The position numbers were made by a program, and so were the translations under genes. Positions 34,181-34,850 of a DNA stretch of 34,850 nt are shown here, in pieces. The number at the start of each line of letters is the position of its first letter. Within the stretch, counting starts at the first letter, position 1. Origin of the DNA: Streptomyces capoamus. GTDB taxonomy: Bacteria; Actinomycetota; Actinomycetes; Streptomycetales; Streptomycetaceae. Under the pieces are notes generated by a model. The model was not told where the DNA came from. It saw only the letters and a list, made by a program, of their open reading frames with translations, and did not search any database. The stretch covers positions 1 through 34,850 of the forward strand of contig NZ_BNBF01000014.1 of NCBI RefSeq assembly GCF_014654935.1. Reading direction: 5' to 3'.

Positions 34181-34850
34181 GTGCCTGCCAACCGCTCCAC
34201 TCTTCTTCGCCGCGGTGTCGCCGTGGTAGCAGCTCTTCCCCTGCTCACCCTCGCCGCCTGCGGTTACGGGTCCAAGTCCACCGCAGACAACGCCAAGGAG
34301 AAGGTCGCCGCCGGCTCGTCCAAGATCGACGGTCTCGGGTCCGTCAAGATCGGCTACTTCGGCAACCTGACCCACGGCACCGCGCTCGTCGCCCGTCAGC
34401 AGGGCCTGTTCCAGAAGGAACTCGGCGCCACCAAGGCGGACTACCAGATCTTCAACGCCGGTCCCTCGGAGATCGAGGCGCTCAACTCCGGCTCCATCGA
34501 CATCGGCTGGATCGGCCCGTCCCCGTCCATCAACGGCTACGTCAAGTCCGGCGGCAAGGGCTTGAAGATCATCGGCGGTTCGGCCTCCGGCGGTGTGAAG
34601 CTGGTCGTCAACCCGAAGAAGATCACCTCCCTGAAGGACGTCAAGGGCAAGAAGATCGCCACGCCGCAGCTCGGCAACACCCAGGACGTGGCGTTCCTCA
34701 ACTGGATCGCCGACCAGGGCTGGAAGGTCGACGCCAACACCGGCAAGGGCGACGTCTCGGTGGTCGGCGCCGCCAACAAGATCACCCCGGACGCCTACAA
34801 GTCCGGTGCGGTCGACGGCGCCTGGGTGCCGGAGCCGACCGCGTCCAAGC
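34181..34850 (+). CDS. ssuA: Aliphatic sulfonate ABC transporter substrate-binding lipoprotein (SsuA-like), 3' end beyond the window
   Basis: GTG 34181 opens a frame that stays open to the window end (223 codons). The signal peptide ends in a lipobox LTLAAC with C27 as the lipidated residue. The mature part has the SsuA/NrtA-type binding fold: VKIGYFGNLTHGTALVARQQ, FNAGPSEIEALNSGSIDIGW, IGPSPSING, KIATPQLGNTQDVAFLNWI and AYKSGAVDGAWVPEP. Such lipoproteins deliver sulfonates, taurine or related anions to an SsuBC transporter. GAGAGG lies ten bases upstream, within a small hairpin. The place behind cysDN fits uptake of organosulfur as a second source. ATPase and permease genes are expected to follow but are not in the window. 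Confidence 0.88.
   Translation, partial: MPANRSTLLRRGVAVVAALPLLTLAACGYGSKSTADNAKEKVAAGSSKIDGLGSVKIGYFGNLTHGTALVARQQGLFQKELGATKADYQIFNAGPSEIEALNSGSIDIGWIGPSPSINGYVKSGGKGLKIIGGSASGGVKLVVNPKKITSLKDVKGKKIATPQLGNTQDVAFLNWIADQGWKVDANTGKGDVSVVGAANKITPDAYKSGAVDGAWVPEPTASK

Overview
The window is very G+C-rich chromosomal DNA with third-position G/C codon bias, GTG and TTG starts, AGGAGG-type ribosome binding sites and gene families that together point to a Streptomyces (or very close actinomycete). No integrase, transposase, phage gene, rRNA, tRNA or CRISPR array was seen. An alditol oxidase almost identical in its active-site layout to S. coelicolor AldO, and a cys operon in the usual Streptomyces order, support this. 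The sequence looks like ordinary core/arm-proximal chromosome with decayed pieces rather than an island.

Region 1 (1-6351): a 13-bp tandem repeat block (28 uninterrupted units, cut by the left edge), then on the minus strand rsgA (ribosome-assembly GTPase) preceded by a 23-codon peptide gene with a perfect Shine-Dalgarno, a membrane protein that joins a sigma-like N-terminus, an anti-sigma-type zinc finger and an extracytoplasmic cellulose-binding CBM2 domain, and a radical SAM protein with an unusual C-x8-C-x2-C motif. The radical SAM gene is divergent from the alditol oxidase gene.

Region 2 (6352-13859): sugar and secreted-enzyme functions. A ROK regulator, a broken ricin-type lectin gene and a GH2 beta-galactosidase lie in series; after a strong terminator follow a secreted phosphodiesterase/nuclease-fold protein with a jacalin-like lectin tail and a TetR regulator translationally coupled to a small alpha/beta hydrolase.

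Region 3 (13860-25990): mixed metabolism. Homocysteine S-methyltransferase, type-B carboxylesterase, a D-2-hydroxyacid dehydrogenase under a LacI-type operator with a possible lacI remnant behind it, a small secreted acidic protein, a (methyl)isocitrate-lyase-family enzyme coupled to a 92-codon exported protein, a DUF817 membrane protein behind a 14-bp palindrome, a YihY/BrkB membrane protein divergent from aidB, and a GAF-domain regulator. Two convergent gene gaps hold short tandem repeats with a shared core.

Region 4 (25991-34850): a secreted protein of unknown function, a GNAT acetyltransferase, then the assimilatory sulfate reduction operon: a cysteine-containing leader peptide, sulfite reductase (sir), a 60-aa zinc-ribbon protein, APS reductase (cysH), APS kinase (cysC), sulfate adenylyltransferase (cysD, cysN) and the start of an aliphatic-sulfonate-type binding lipoprotein. 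Most junctions in this operon are 4-nt stop/start overlaps, so the proteins are probably made in a coupled way. The operon takes sulfate through APS and sulfite to sulfide and then continues into organosulfur uptake.

Most promising for new biology: the sigma/zinc-finger/TM/CBM2 fusion, the 23-aa peptide before rsgA, the radical SAM protein with the non-standard cluster motif, and the two cysteine-bearing leader ORFs of the sulfur operon with their alternative RNA hairpins.
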